A stretch of DNA of 64,000 nucleotides from Zasmidium citrigriseum (Eukaryota; Ascomycota; Dothideomycetes; Mycosphaerellales; Mycosphaerellaceae), in assembly GCA_002786025.1 (NCBI GenBank), contig NHNW01000034.1, forward strand, positions 1-64,000, in the 5' to 3' direction. The notes beneath the pieces were generated by a model. That model made no database searches. It saw nothing but the letters and a program-made list of their open reading frames with translations, and was not told where the DNA came from. Shown here one piece after another: positions 15,096-27,409 of this stretch; the first letter of the stretch is position 1; the number at the start of each line of letters is the position of its first letter. The position numbers and the translations under genes are program-made.

Positions 15096-16740
15096 ATAGA
15101 ACTATCTTACTTCGTTTATAGGTTATACCCTCTAAGTAAATATCCTTTCGCCTATTAACGTACTCCTAATTATCTTAATTAATAGTAGTCTATTATATAA
15201 TTTTAAGGTATATTACTATATATAAGCGCTTAAGGTCCCGTTTCGAATAAAGTCTATATCTATAGGTATTATTAGTAGAAGACTAGTAGAGTCGACCTAA
15301 ACTATTATATATAATCCTTTATAAGGCTAGCTACTTAAAGCCTATCCTTTAGTAACTCTATTTCTTCCTCTATCCTCTATAACCTAACTTTAACGAGGCG
15401 TACCGCTAGCGTAGCCTAATTACTATATACTATATATTAGTCCTATATATAATAATATTACTACTCTCTATAATTTATAGCCTTACGCTCTTAAGTAACG
15501 TAGCTCTAAGTCTACTAGTAAGTATACTACTAAGTCTTATATATATAGCTATACTCGTATAGAGCTATATAAGTAGTATAGTTATTACTACGGAGTAGTA
15601 AGGCTCTATAAAGGTTAGTTAACTTAAAGTTAACCTCGAAGCTATAGGTAGCTAAGATAGATAAGTAGAGAAGGGGAAAAATTAATAAAATAAGAGGCTT
15701 TAAGAGTATATATTTAGTGTACGTAAGGTACTATATAAGGTAGTATATAAAAGAATATCTAACGAATATCGTAATCTATTATATTATATATTTACGTTCC
15801 TACTATAGGGCTTACTATACTACTACGAGATAATAGACCTTCCCTTTACTTACTTTAGTATTATAAGTACTAAGCTCTCGACTTTAAATAGAAAGGATAT
15901 AACGTAAAAGTACTAATATAGTAGCTAAAAGATAGTTAAGGCCTAGACGGGTAGGGACGCTACGTTAGTTACCTTAGTAATATTCGCTATTATATTACTA
16001 GTATAACGCTATATCTTATAGATAAAGCATATAATATCCTTACTAGGTATATACTAAACTTAAAATAAAAATACTAGTACTTCTTTAGATGAAGTCGCTA
16101 TATAAGGAGCTTAAATAAGCTAGGGAAGGACTATTAGGCTTAGTATCTATAACGAAATAAGCTCCTACTACTTTAGATATAGAGTAAGGAGTATACCTAC
16201 TTCTAAGCCTAACTAATATATAGAAGTCTTCTAATAGCTTTATTTCCTTTCTTTAACTACTTTACAGCTAGCCTTAGGGTAGCTATTACTACTACTACCT
16301 ACGCTCTTTTACTACTCCGCGGTATCTATATTATTAATATACCCTCTACTAGACGGATTAGTAGCTTAACTACCTACGAAGACCGTCGTTACGTCTAATA
16401 TTATACCTTAGTTATTAGGTATACCTTTAGCTTAGCGGGTATAGTATATATACGGGCTCTCCTAGTACTAAGATTTATATAGTACTTAGCGCGAGGTCGT
16501 AATCTAGATTCGTTAAAGGAGTATATTCGACCGTAGCTAGTACTAACGTCTCGGATAAGGACGATTCTAGTCTTAAGTATATTATACTCGATACGAATCG
16601 GCGATTCTTTAGTTATAGAAGATCCTCCTCGTAGAATCTACTTAGGTATAGATACTCGGGCCTACGGACAGGGATAGAGCCTCCTTAGTACGGTTAATAA
16701 TCTCTTTCCTTATCTATTCGATAATTCCGAAGAAAGGATT

Positions 16741-19700
16741 ATGCATAATGTTGCCTCGGATACGCAGAATCCAATTATAAGTCTTGTCGTAGATGTCGTT
16801 AGCGTCCGTAATAGATCTCCCTCTTGCCTCGAGCTAGCTTTCCCTTTTCTTCATCTACTATTACCTACCTCGGTGTATCCACCTTCAAGGCGGGTGACCT
16901 CACCATCCGCAGCCATCTACCGCTCGACGGCCTCCTTGCAAACAACAGTCATCCTCTTGAATTCTCGCAGTTCAGCTGCTTCACTCACTCCGATACTACG
17001 GCTCCGTCGCTACCATGGACCTGGTGAGCCTTCCATCCTTCAATAGCGCTGCTCTGGAATCGATAATAACAATCTTTATATAGAATATCAGCGACGCTGC
17101 TCTGCAGCCTCGATTCAACATGTCGAAATCAACCCACAGCAGCAGCTCAGGGCCGCATTGCGGCAACCGCTCACTCAAGAGGGTCGCTCTGGCGGCCGGA
17201 ACCCCTTCACCTTCAACAAATCCACGGGTACCACCGCAAGCGTCAACTCGGTAAGACTTCCACCGTTCAGTAGCGCTTTCATGGACTCAAAGACGTGACC
17301 CAGAATACTACGAAATCTCCGCTCTGCTGCGCTATCCCTATAGCTCCGCATGCCAGGTCTGGGCTTGTGAACTTGAACATCCTCAAGCACACCCAATGTC
17401 AAATGGCCCTCAAGCTGCCTTCAAACATCAAGCTTCTACGCTACAGTGAGTTTGCTGCACTCATGTCAGCTGACATGAGGGCATTGGCCATTTTTGTGGC
17501 AGCGGTAATGGACTCTTTCGATACGTCGCCCGGCAATGCTTCAAAGTACGCCCTGGATAAGCATGAATCGCAACTCCAACGAACCTCATAGCGGCGGGAT
17601 ATTGCCCGCGACCGACTTGCGGCCATCCATGTATTATTGGAGGTGCCTTCATGATCAAAAAGGAGATCCAAAGGAGGAAGTAACCAGCAAGACCGTCACA
17701 CAAGACTGGGCAATCACATGCGTTTCTTTTGCCCCTGCAACAACGCTCACATGGGCTCCACAACACCAGTCATAACATGTGAAACTGCAAGGTCTCGGCG
17801 ATACTATTTAAACGCCACTGGATTGAACGATTGTACATCCGGCGGACACCTTGAACTTCACGCAATGCCAGCCCGGCCGGCCGAGCAACGTCCACCGGCC
17901 GATTTTTCACACCATCAGCACTGCCACGAACTTATTTCATTGCGGCAACATTTGCCATGTTCTAGATTTGGCCAACAAGGACAAGCGTGCTACCGGAATT
18001 TACACAAGACAGCATCTTATGCGCTGGGCTAAGGGTGATAACACTTCTCATTGCCGTCCCACGCTACCTCGACATTTGATGGACCCTGCAGCCTCACCTC
18101 TGCGGAAGCTTTCTATAAATTCCCAGCAATCTCTCAGCTTGTCCTTCTTCACAACACATTTGCCGCTCCACGGCCTCAATCGAGCAGCAGAGCCGCCGCG
18201 AAAGGACGCGTCCGGCCGCAGGCAAGCACCGCTAGCGCAGTACGGTGGGCCGTCGCAAGGTAAAGTAGTCTATCTGCGTCTCGTTCGAGGTTCCTCGAAA
18301 AGAGCCTGAATCCTTCCAACCCTGCTCCGAAGGGGGCGAATGGAGGTCGCAGGGCGGTAAGAGAGCGCTTCTGGTGAGGGGTCCACCTTCAGACGGCATT
18401 GGTGAAGGTACATCCGATTAGATGTGTGGGAGAACAATGGGACCAAATGAGAGTTCCGTTGGCATTGAAGTCCGGAGCTGTGACTAACTTCATCTTCGCA
18501 TGCTGCCTTGCGATGAAGGCGGCGAATGCAAATTTTAATGCAATCTGCGTGAGGCGTCGGGGAGAAGCTGATGTACTAAAGATGTGCAGACAGTTGCACT
18601 AACAATGGACAGCAAGCGAATGAGAGCACGCAAAAGACTCCTCGTCAAGTCCTGTGTTGCGGTGGAGCCCGTGGTTTGAAGTTGGCAAGAGACACAAAGA
18701 GTTCAGGGGCGAGGAACTGGTGCATTCCAACACGATTTCGTAAAGGCAAGGCTGTGGAACGGCTGCGAAACCACAGTCGTTCGTTCTTACTTCAATCGGT
18801 CATTCTCAGCTCTCTCGTCAACTTGCAGATGCCGGACTACCGCCCGGCTAGCATGTGATCGTCTCAAACCTCGACCTGCAATGCCGGTAGGACGACATCA
18901 GACTTTTAGCGGCTCCCCATAGGCGGCCATGGGACCATGTGATATCTCACTCGCTTGCGCGTTCTTGGCAAGGTCTACTTATTTCCGAAATTTGTCCACT
19001 CTCGACTGTATCGCCGTCAGACAAGCAAGAAAGCCTTCGAGAGGACAGTAGAGACGCTGCGACTGTCCACCGCGGAGGCCAGACACAAGTTGGAGGACGA
19101 GCTGGAGATTTCAGAGCTTCGCCGAGTGCAGCAGCGTGAGATCAATGCACGCATGCTCAGGCTTGAGCCCGAGCGCCAATAATGTGAAATTTGTCCGCTC
19201 ATGCTACATTTCAAGGTCGCGCACGATACTTTTACCCAGCGTCTTGTACATGAGTAAGATTGCTCCGCTGATTGGCGACGCTGGCGCGGAAACAGAGCAT
19301 GAATGGACTACTTCCTTCACCATCGACGATCAGGAAGAGACTCTGTGGGCAATCACAACTCTCCCACCCTCAGTACGCATGCACCCTTCACTAGCATTGT
19401 GCACACACAGCACCATGACTAGCTAGACAGCGCTGTACGACGTCAGGTCCATCTCTGGTCCGCTTCACAGCCAACAGCGCCGAAGATATCGCTTCTCGGG
19501 TGAACAGATGGTTTCCCGCTTCATGATTTGAGATCTGCGACAGTAGACATGCTGGTCGTCTGCCAGTATTGAGACGAGCTCGGAGTACAGGATGGTGAGA
19601 AGTATAATTTGGAGATCGTGAAGAACGACACTCGAATCGTTGGCCTTGTCGCTACGAATGTGATGCCAGCCCGCTGTGAGTTGGTTCGGAAGCGCAACAT

Positions 19701-22700
19701 CGTACATCAAAGTCATGGTGATCAGATTGGCAAAACAGCACCATCTATCGTTGAGCTGAACCATCTCGAGTTGTTCAGCTCATTCGGACTGGAAGGATGC
19801 TACAGATGAGAGCCTGGTCATACGAGGCTGAAGGCCGGCTTCGGCTTCGATGAGTGATGGCAACAACATCTCATCGCTGCTCCCCCTTAGGGGGCGTATA
19901 CCGCACTCAAACGAGTGCTCAATCCAGACTTTTCTCCCAGTGCGGTTTGCAGCACCGAATCATGCGGCTGTACTCCGAGGCTACCGTCAGGCGGCAGCCT
20001 TCGCACCCATAGTGGGAACTCCGCCAGCAGACCACAGGCCCGATCCGAGGGACTCTCTACATGATTGGGATGTAAATAGAAATGTCTTCGAGTCGTAAAG
20101 GTGCTCGACATCTGCTAGAGGCATTGCGAACTACCAAGAAGGATTCTCAAAAAGAGCCTTGGCCCTGGTCTTCACAGGTATCAATCTGACATGCAGGACA
20201 CGATCGCACAGCACCCGCAAATTTCAAAAAGCCAAGACGAAGAACCCTTCCGTCAATGAATCATCTTTCGAAAGGCAGACGGCTTGATCACGTCATAGCA
20301 GCTTGTTACCATCTCCGCCTTGCTTCGAACGTTGCCTTCACCGGAGGCTTCGATCTCCTTTAGGATCTTGCTGGTGGCTTTGCCGGTGACGGTCTTGAAA
20401 GAGGCGACTTGGAATTTGGTGTCGGAGGATGCGGATTGGATGTCATATGACCCACTCGCTGTGGAAAGGAGACATGGCTCAAACATCACCTCAATCGCAG
20501 ATGTCGGGGCAGAGATAGCAGATTGCGAAGCAGTGGAGGTCGGCGGCGGAGAGATTGTCCAAGTTGATGACGCCGGTCCTTGTGAAAGCGCTCTGAGCAT
20601 GCGTACGAGATTGGGTGTCGAATGAAAGTGTGGCAGAAGGACAGTCTCTTTTCCGAACTGGAGATTTGAGCAGAGAGCGCAAAGGTTGATACCATCACCA
20701 CCAAGTTTGGAATGATCACGACTATGCCAAGTTGTCCTGCCAGGCGGGATGTACTCACAGCTCGTGGATCTGTCAAATGACTAACAAACTCTTCTACCAC
20801 CATCACGTGCGTCATTCGATTACGGGCCATTCGTCCGAGGACGTACAGTTCAAGACACCTTTTCTCTGACACTCCGTTCTTCCCTGGTATGCGGCGACCA
20901 ACCTGCTGGCAAAAGCTCCGTCCTCGAAACTCTCCCCGGGGGAAAGAGTCCTCGGCGGCGCCCACCCAGAAGGCTGCGCTTCAATCGCACAATACCCACA
21001 TACCCGACAAGCTCGTCGTCAGAAGCTGGCGGTGATCAATGATCACTTATCAAGGAGTAGTCAACCGGGTAGGCACCGAGTGAAAGTCGCTCGCTCAGCA
21101 GTCAAGCTCAAGGACAAGGCTAAAGATGGTTCACGACTGAGGAAGTTCGTGATAGAGCAAGAGGATACCAAGACAAGCTTGGAAATCTCAACAACGTTCA
21201 CGAACAGCAAAGTAGTCGTTGTCTGCTTCGAGCGGGAGCATGAAGCACAGAACCACAGACGAATTGAGTAGGCCCGGTCTCTTCAAAGTCCGTCGAGCCC
21301 TTGGATGCTGCTCTCTTCTCCACAAACAGCCAACATGGAATGCATCCGGCCGAACATCATCCTAGATCTCGGAGAACTCAATCCTCGATGAAACGGTAGC
21401 GAGGATTTGGTGTCGGGTTGCGAAGTAGGCGATGCGCTTAGATGGGAAGACGAGCTGGCGTTGAGGATGTAGCAGCGGACATAGGGAAAGTTGCAGGAGA
21501 CAGGCCGAGCTTCTGCTGAAGGTGGACCGCATCGGCAAGTGAAGTGTGGTGCAGTTGTTCAGACCGAAGAGGCAGGATTGGGTACGAACACCGCTGAAGC
21601 CAAGTTCATAGGCTTCGTTCCCTCTGGCGAAGGAACTCAAGAGCCCAGCAAAGCCAGACAAAACCTTCGTCGGCAGAGTATCGTATGATGTCGTAGAGCA
21701 TCCCTCCATAGCGGGCTTTTGAATATCTGATGGTGGCCTCCAAAGCTTCCCACCAGGGGCTGGGTGTTGAGCGGGCGACCACACAGTCTCACAAGATCAC
21801 TGCTTGAAGTGACGGTCAGGCCTCTCAGATCGACCAATCGCAGTCGTAGCACGGTCCTCCAAGTGTAGAGAGTCGTCAGTATCACACATACTGGTCGTGG
21901 AAGGCTGGTCGCGACGGGATCGCCTTGAGGGTCCTTGGGATGGAAGCCCTAGAGAGCCTTGGGAAGACCATGAAAACCCATCATCTAACGATCATCTATG
22001 ATCGTCAGAGAAGCGTTGAGAGTGCGCTTACTTCATGGCTTCGCTGGGTTTCCGTCAGATAGCAATGTTGATGACGATGGGCCTCGCAGATGCTATGGTT
22101 GAGACGAGAGAATGTATTCCGAGGGCATCCGTCGTTGGACTGACCAGCTGAGACGACATTATCGAAATGAAATGTATGGGAAGTCGACAGTTCATGGTTC
22201 CAAACCGAATCGGTGACTCCAGCGAAAAGTCCAGCACCAGGAGTCCGTACATTGAAAGCCTCTGGAAGCCAATCAAAACCCTGGCACCGAAGAAGTTCTC
22301 CAGGTATCTTGAACCTCCTCAGATGGTTGGCTTGCATCCGTGATGAGATCTCCGCCATGGGTTCCGCCGTGGCTTCAAATATGGCCGAAACCAGCAATGG
22401 GTGCGATATCTTGGAAGCCAAACGAAGCCAGTAAAGCTGCTGCCCGGGGAACTTTTGAGAGGTGTGTAGAGTGCACTGGGAGTCGATCTCCAACGGAACT
22501 CCATCGGAACTGCTCTCAGGAGGCTCGGGTGTCTGGATTTAGGCGCAAGCATGACTCCGGCTGGGATCGAACAGTTGTGGATGATAAGAACGCAGATACA
22601 GAGGAATGTATCCTTCTGAAGCGTATGCACATCATCTCACACACAGAGAGTGCTCGCAAATGATACAGCCCCCGTGCTGAACATGCAGGCCTCCAGAGGA

Positions 22701-24280
22701 AAGCCAGCGGAAACCCATGAAGTCCTTCGGGGGCCAAGGAAAACCAATGAACTTCCAGTGATGTACAAGATCAATCAGTATCGTGGACTGCCGGGTTTTG
22801 TGAAGCTGGCACCCATGGTCCGGTTGAAGCTGGCATCGACAGGGCGCGCATCCAGCTCCACTCCTGGCGAACGGGATCGCGTGGGCAATAGAAAAGATTG
22901 CAACCCATATGGCCGCAACGCTTTGAAAAGAGCCTTCCGTCATCGGTTGACCATCAATCTGGCATCTGGACGGCCGCCCGCGATCGCAACATACACCAGC
23001 CAGGCACAACATAAAAGCCCGAGATAGCCCGCCACAGCCTTGGCTCCAAATCACTCCCCACTTCATTTCGGACCTTCAGTAACTGCCTCTGGGGCAAGGT
23101 TTTCCCGATCCATGATAGGCTTTCTCGCAGAAGTAGACCAGCTGCGGAATCGCTCGACCATCAATCGGCGACGGTGAGGCGCATGAGTGACGTTACAGAT
23201 ATTTCTCTTGAACTTCCTCATGACGAATCAATAGGTATGGCATGCAGTCATCGTCTGGCTGTCTCGGTATCCAGGCATTCCAGCTGGTCGCTTGCACCAA
23301 CCCCAGAGGTCGACGACATGGAAGCCACTCAAAGCCTTTCAAAGCCTGGCTCATGGGAGACTGCCAGCCCACAAAGAAATTTCTCCCGAGCATCGGTTTT
23401 GACGAGCTTTCAAAGATCTCTTCGCTTCGGTATACGGGACGGGGCTGGGCGGATTTGGGTCCAAGTAAGAACCTACGAGAGCAGGTGGAAACCAATCAAA
23501 GATGAAGTTGGTATGGACTGAGATAAGCTCCAGGCCCATCATTGAAGTGTTGGCTTTGATGGGTTTCCATTGGTTCTCATCGTTTCGGTGCAGTAGCATG
23601 GTGATGTGGCTTCCGTCGTGAGCTCGCGAGAAATGGCAAAGACCAGCCAGCCCTTTGCGCCTGGATGACAAACATGCCGCGAAGAGGATTCATTCGAGCT
23701 GCCATTTCGATAGCTTCGCCGGGTTGCATCGGTCGGGTCGCAGCACAGTAGATTTGTCCTGGAGACGAAGCCTGCCAAAACCAGCTGAAGCCATTGGAAG
23801 CCATGCAGCAGAATCACTCCATGAGGATGATAGACGACGATATGAGGCAGCTTGTCTAGAGGTTCTGGCCAGCTTCTTCGTTTGGATTTAGAATGAAGGT
23901 TTGTGCTGGAGACGAAGCCTACCGGAGCCAGACGAGATATGTAAAAGCCCCGCTGTATAAGAACTCTGGCATGATGCCAAAGGTCGTCCCAAGTACCTGC
24001 TTCGAAGGGGTGTGACTGGCTTATTTGTTTCACAGAAGGGCTGGATTTGAGAGTCCGATTCGTACCAGAGTGGCAGATCTGGAGAGCCAATGGTAAGGCT
24101 TCGACACCGCGAATCAAAGAGCTTCATAAGAGTGTCGGCTTCGACGGGCTCTGCCAGTTTTCCACATTCTGATCGATTCGCTGGAGATGGGCGGCAGATT
24201 TGAGCCAGAGCGGGAGGTTTTCAAAGCTCATCCACCCCATGATGCCGGAACACTTCCGAAGCCTTGAGAACCTCCATACC
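16741..24280. other. Gene-free island of normal base composition
   Basis: CpA and TpG reappear abruptly near 16740 and stay common to about 24280, so this stretch has escaped RIP although it lies between two RIP blocks. It contains only short open frames, the longest about 190 codons (23539-24117, minus strand) and made of decayed repeat sequence. I recognise no protein family, no conserved splice-connected exons and no RNA gene. The frames 20253-20600 (minus) and 18955-19182 (plus, coiled-coil-like tail rich in Glu, Arg and Leu) have protein-like composition and could be relics of genes, but nothing confirms this. Confidence 0.6.
21590..24250 (-). repeat. Decayed dispersed repeat encoding GFxWLP-like peptides
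   Basis: On the minus strand short stretches reading GF-x-WLP or close variants recur in different frames near 22.26, 22.42, 22.73, 23.32 and 23.79 kb. At DNA level they appear on the plus strand as GAAGCC, GGAAACC and CAATCAAA clusters. One unit is clearest: TGGAGACGAAGCCT at 23760 and 23907, 147 bp apart, within a roughly 35-bp stretch of about 80% identity. The spacing is a multiple of three, so the peptide GFVS(S/R)TNL repeats every 49 codons in one frame. I do not recognise the repeat family. Confidence 0.5.
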
Positions 24281-24331
24281 AAGGTTAGAAGGTTTGGCGG
24301 CCTACCGCACAGACCGGCCTAACGCACAGAT
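24281..24331 (+). repeat. Left terminal inverted repeat with two 17-nt subunits
   Basis: CGGCCTACCGCACAGAC (24298-24314) is directly followed by CGGCCTAACGCACAGAT (24315-24331), two mismatches apart. The outer part AAGGTTAGAAGG (24281-24292) matches the far end of the element in inverted orientation. Confidence 0.65.
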
Positions 24332-26379
24332 CAACTAAGATTCTTTAACATATTATTTCTTTGATATCTCTATAATCTCTGTACTAAATAATACAAAATT
24401 GAAGATATTAAAGGATCTTAATATATACATTAATTTAGGATAGGTTATACCTATCTAGATACTAGGGTTATCTTCTTATACGGCCTAACCTTATAGACTT
24501 AATCTTTAAGGGTCTAGTAGTTAGTAATTAATTTTAAGAGGGTTATTACTCTTCCTTCTTCTTTAATAAAGGTTTTAGCTTCTTAGGCTTCTTAGCTAAC
24601 TATTAAAGAGTTATATTAAGTTATCTTAAGGCTTAAAGGTTATCTTTTACCTATACCCTTTAGAGAGCCTAAGCTTAGGCCTTACCCTTCTTCTTATCTA
24701 TAGCCTCTTACCTTATAATAGCTTATTATACCCTTAATTACTCTTAGAGTTATTAATTAACCTTCTTTTACTCCTTCTAAGCTAGCTTATCTAACTTATC
24801 TTACTCTTTCTTACGCTCTTTCTTAACTTAAAGGTCCTTAGCTTATTAAATCTTATAAGGACTAAAGAAGGTAGCTCTATTATTATCTTAGGTACGTAGC
24901 TCCTTAAAGAGTCCTTTACCTCGCTTCCTTCGCTTCTTCTTATTATAGAGTACTTACTTATACCCCTTAATCTCGCTCTTTAATAATAAGTTAGCTATTA
25001 TAATATAGATAATAGTATCTAAGAGCTTCTTAACCTTTTAAGTATCTACCTCTTTAAAAGCCTCTTTAATAAGACTCTTAATCTTTCTCTACTTACTCGT
25101 AGAGAGTACTAAGTTAGAAGAAGAAGGGCGTAAGTCCTTAGAGGGTTATAAACCTTATAGTACCTCTAAAGGGGGTTTTTAGAGCTTATCTAGTACTATA
25201 GCTAAATTTAATAGATAGATACTAGTCTTCTTAAATCTAGAGGTAATATTAGAGGCTAAGAATACTTCTATATATACTTACTAAAAGAGGATAAAGAAGG
25301 CTCGCTTTATAATACTAGAAATACCCTAGCTCCTTTGAAGAAAGTTATTAAGCTACTAGCTATAGCGAGTAGCTAAGGGAGTAAATAATACAATATCTAG
25401 TAGCTATAGCCTATAAGTTAAGTAAGGGGGGTATATAGCGACTAGTATTCGATAATCTAAGTACTAGTTAAGGAATATTATATTAATATACGATCTATAG
25501 CTATCTATAAAGAGTAACCTCTAGTTACGGGTATTACGAGCCTTTAGTTTACTATATCTATCGAATACTTAAGTAAGCTATACGAATCTAAGCTCGTTAT
25601 CTATCTAGCTATTAAGTAAGGAAGTAAGGAAGGCTAGGTACTTATCTAGATTAAGATCTTATACCTAGGTATCTTAGATATTACTAGATTAGGCCTTATA
25701 GATAAGGGCTAGTAGTAGTAAGGTTCTATTAGTATAGATCGTTATAAGGACTATAATCTACTCTCTATTACTATCTTATATATTACCTATAAGCTTACCC
25801 TCTTTAAGAGTATTCTTAGTAAATACTCTCTTTACTTTTAAAAGTATTCCTAATAGGAAGCCCTTCTTATCTATATTATAGATATTTAGAGGCTAGACGT
25901 TATATTACTTAATCTTAGACTATATAAGCTCGAAATACTTCGTATATAAGATATAAGAATTAGCCTTCTTACGTAAGGAGTTAAATAGCTTAAGGAAAGT
26001 AGAGTCTAGCCTATAGGCCTATCTTTTAATAAATCTTAAAGCCTATTATATTCTAGGCTCTTATTTACTAATTTCTATAGTAAAGTTATAAATTATTACT
26101 AGAGTAGGTACTAGACCTCGCTCTATAAGGGTATTAATATATTATATAAGGTCTAGCTTCTATTATTAAGAAAGAAGGCTCTAGCTCTTATATTAATTCC
26201 TCTTAGTAGAAGTCTTTCTATTAAATCGCTTTAAGAGCCTACTACGCTCTATACTAAATTCTCTAGTAACTTAGGAAATATTAGGCTTATCTTAGAGTCT
26301 AAGAGCCTATAATGCCTCCTTAATCTAGTCTATATTAGTGGTGTTGTAAGTAATTAAAGTTGAAGGATTTTTTGAAATT

Positions 26380-26428
26380 CTGTGCGTCACGTGACGCTGT
26401 GCGGCAGACCGTTGAACCTTCTAGCTTT
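26380..26428 (-). repeat. Right terminal inverted repeat with two 17-nt subunits
   Basis: On the plus strand CTGTGCG occurs at 26380 and 26397, the same 17-nt spacing as in the left repeat, in opposite orientation. The outer unit 26397-26428 pairs with 24281-24312. The inner unit overlaps a perfect 14-bp palindrome, GCGTCACGTGACGC (26384-26397), whose centre CACGTG is a classical E-box/bZIP-type site. Confidence 0.65.
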
Positions 26429-26921
26429 GAAGGGGTTCGGTTGGCTTTCTCGCTTCGGCAGTCGGGGTGGTTTGGATTAGTGATCGGTCTCACCACAGGT
26501 TTCGCTCTTTCGTAAAAGACTTCCACATAGAGAGCACGGCTTGATGAGGAGGTCGAGCCGGAAATGAACTGGTCGAGCCTGCGTGCGAGCATTTGGCGCG
26601 CCCAACCACCACCGCGAAGTTGATCTTTTCGACGACGACCGCAAGCTCGAAAGCCAGATGAACGCAGACAGCAACACTCGCTCCTCGCTATGTCTTCGTT
26701 CCGTGCGTACATGGCAGCGTCGGAGTCTTGTTCCACGTATGACGAGATCCACAAGCTCCTGCGTCGAGTAATCGTCCTCGATTGCAGATAAGATGGTGCA
26801 AGATGGGAAGACAAACTCTCTTGGGAAGATCTCTGATGAAGATGAACTTGGCTTCATATACCTACCTTTGTGCACTTCCCTCCTGTATTTCCGTCTCGGA
26901 CTTCTTCAAACACCCATAGCC
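26429..26921. other. Spacer between the element and the first gene
   Basis: This 493-bp stretch has normal composition. Open frames on the minus strand (26335-26814 and 26477-26875) are Arg/Ser-rich and resemble nothing I know; one of them runs into the RIP block. The region is best read as the promoter side of the small membrane-protein gene that starts at 26922. Confidence 0.4.
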
Positions 26922-27302
26922 ATGAGCGAAGTAATCGTGCCGTCCAAGGACATGACCGACTACGACACTTCGACTCCAACGTGGCATTACATCGTTGGAA
27001 TTTGCGTGGGCTTTGTTGCCCTTGTATTTCTCTGTGCGATCTGCTCTCGTCGCCAACGGAGGAATCGTGGACCTCAGAATACTATGCGACCGCAGGTCAT
27101 GAGGCCAGTTTCGATGAGTGGAGGCCCCTTGACACCCTTGACACCTCTGCCGCGTTATGAGGCTGGTACTCCGCCACCTGAGTATTCTGAACATGCTGAG
27201 AGTTTCGAGCATGTTGAGCATGCTGAGCATGTTGCGAGGCCTGTGGCAGCGCATCTGCGACAGTCAGACGGGACGATGGGGCAAGATCCTGGTCGTCAAT
27301 AG
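26922..27302 (+). CDS. Small single-pass membrane protein with PPxY motif
   Basis: An intact frame of 126 codons starting at the ATG at 26922. An in-frame ATG exists upstream at 26793, but the downstream one gives a compact protein with a short polar N-terminus. Residues about 22-41 (WHYIVGICVGFVALVFLCAI) form one membrane segment, directly followed by a basic cluster, CSRRQRRNRG, so the C-terminus is probably cytosolic. The tail is Pro- and Met-rich and carries TPPPEYSE, a PPxY motif of the kind bound by WW domains of Nedd4/Rsp5 ubiquitin ligases or their adaptors. A short His/Glu/Val repeat (HAESFEHVEHAEHV) follows. The family is unknown to me, and no signal peptide is visible. The gene sits 0.5 kb from a RIP-degraded element, so the base composition changes sharply upstream of it. 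Confidence 0.6.
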   Translation: MSEVIVPSKDMTDYDTSTPTWHYIVGICVGFVALVFLCAICSRRQRRNRGPQNTMRPQVMRPVSMSGGPLTPLTPLPRYEAGTPPPEYSEHAESFEHVEHAEHVARPVAAHLRQSDGTMGQDPGRQ

Positions 27303-27409
27303 GGTGTTGGTAGCTGAAGACCATGGAAATTAGACAGCGATTTACCTACCTCGTGAGTATCTATTTGTTTGAGATTGGGAACATTCTTGGCCGTGTTGAT
27401 TCACTCGCA

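Larger units (their letters stand above)
1..16740. repeat. RIP-saturated AT-rich repeat block
   Basis: CpA and its complement TpG are almost completely absent across this stretch, while TpA is very abundant and CpG, CpC and CpT remain common. The few exceptions I found by eye are at about 1649, 4716, 9480, 15718, 16028, 16090 and 16668. This is the expected end state of repeat-induced point mutation, which converts CpA to TpA on both strands of duplicated DNA in ascomycetes. Since ATG, TGA, TGG and all CAN codons contain the lost dinucleotides, essentially no ATG start exists here and no open frame is credible. The original sequence was presumably one or several transposable elements; I could not identify the family. 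The left edge is cut by the window. Confidence 0.9.
24281..26428. mobile_element. RIP-degraded transposon-like element with terminal inverted repeats
   Basis: The interior (about 24430-26335) shows the same near-absence of CpA and TpG as the left block, and both edges carry an imperfect inverted repeat. The outer 32 nt at 24281-24312 match the reverse complement of 26397-26428 at 25 of 32 positions, and all seven differences are transitions. Each end also contains a second CGCACAG core exactly 17 nt further in. The size, about 2.15 kb, would suit a cut-and-paste DNA transposon such as a Fot1/pogo-type element; Lys-rich coding potential on the minus strand near 24540-24850 is compatible, but the transposase is too mutated to classify by eye. 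Target-site duplications were not identified. Confidence 0.6.

Noticed and set aside
18955..19182. Coiled-coil-like 75-codon frame in the gene-free island
   Set aside because: Glu/Arg/Leu-rich composition looks protein-like, but there is no start context, partner exon or recognisable family.
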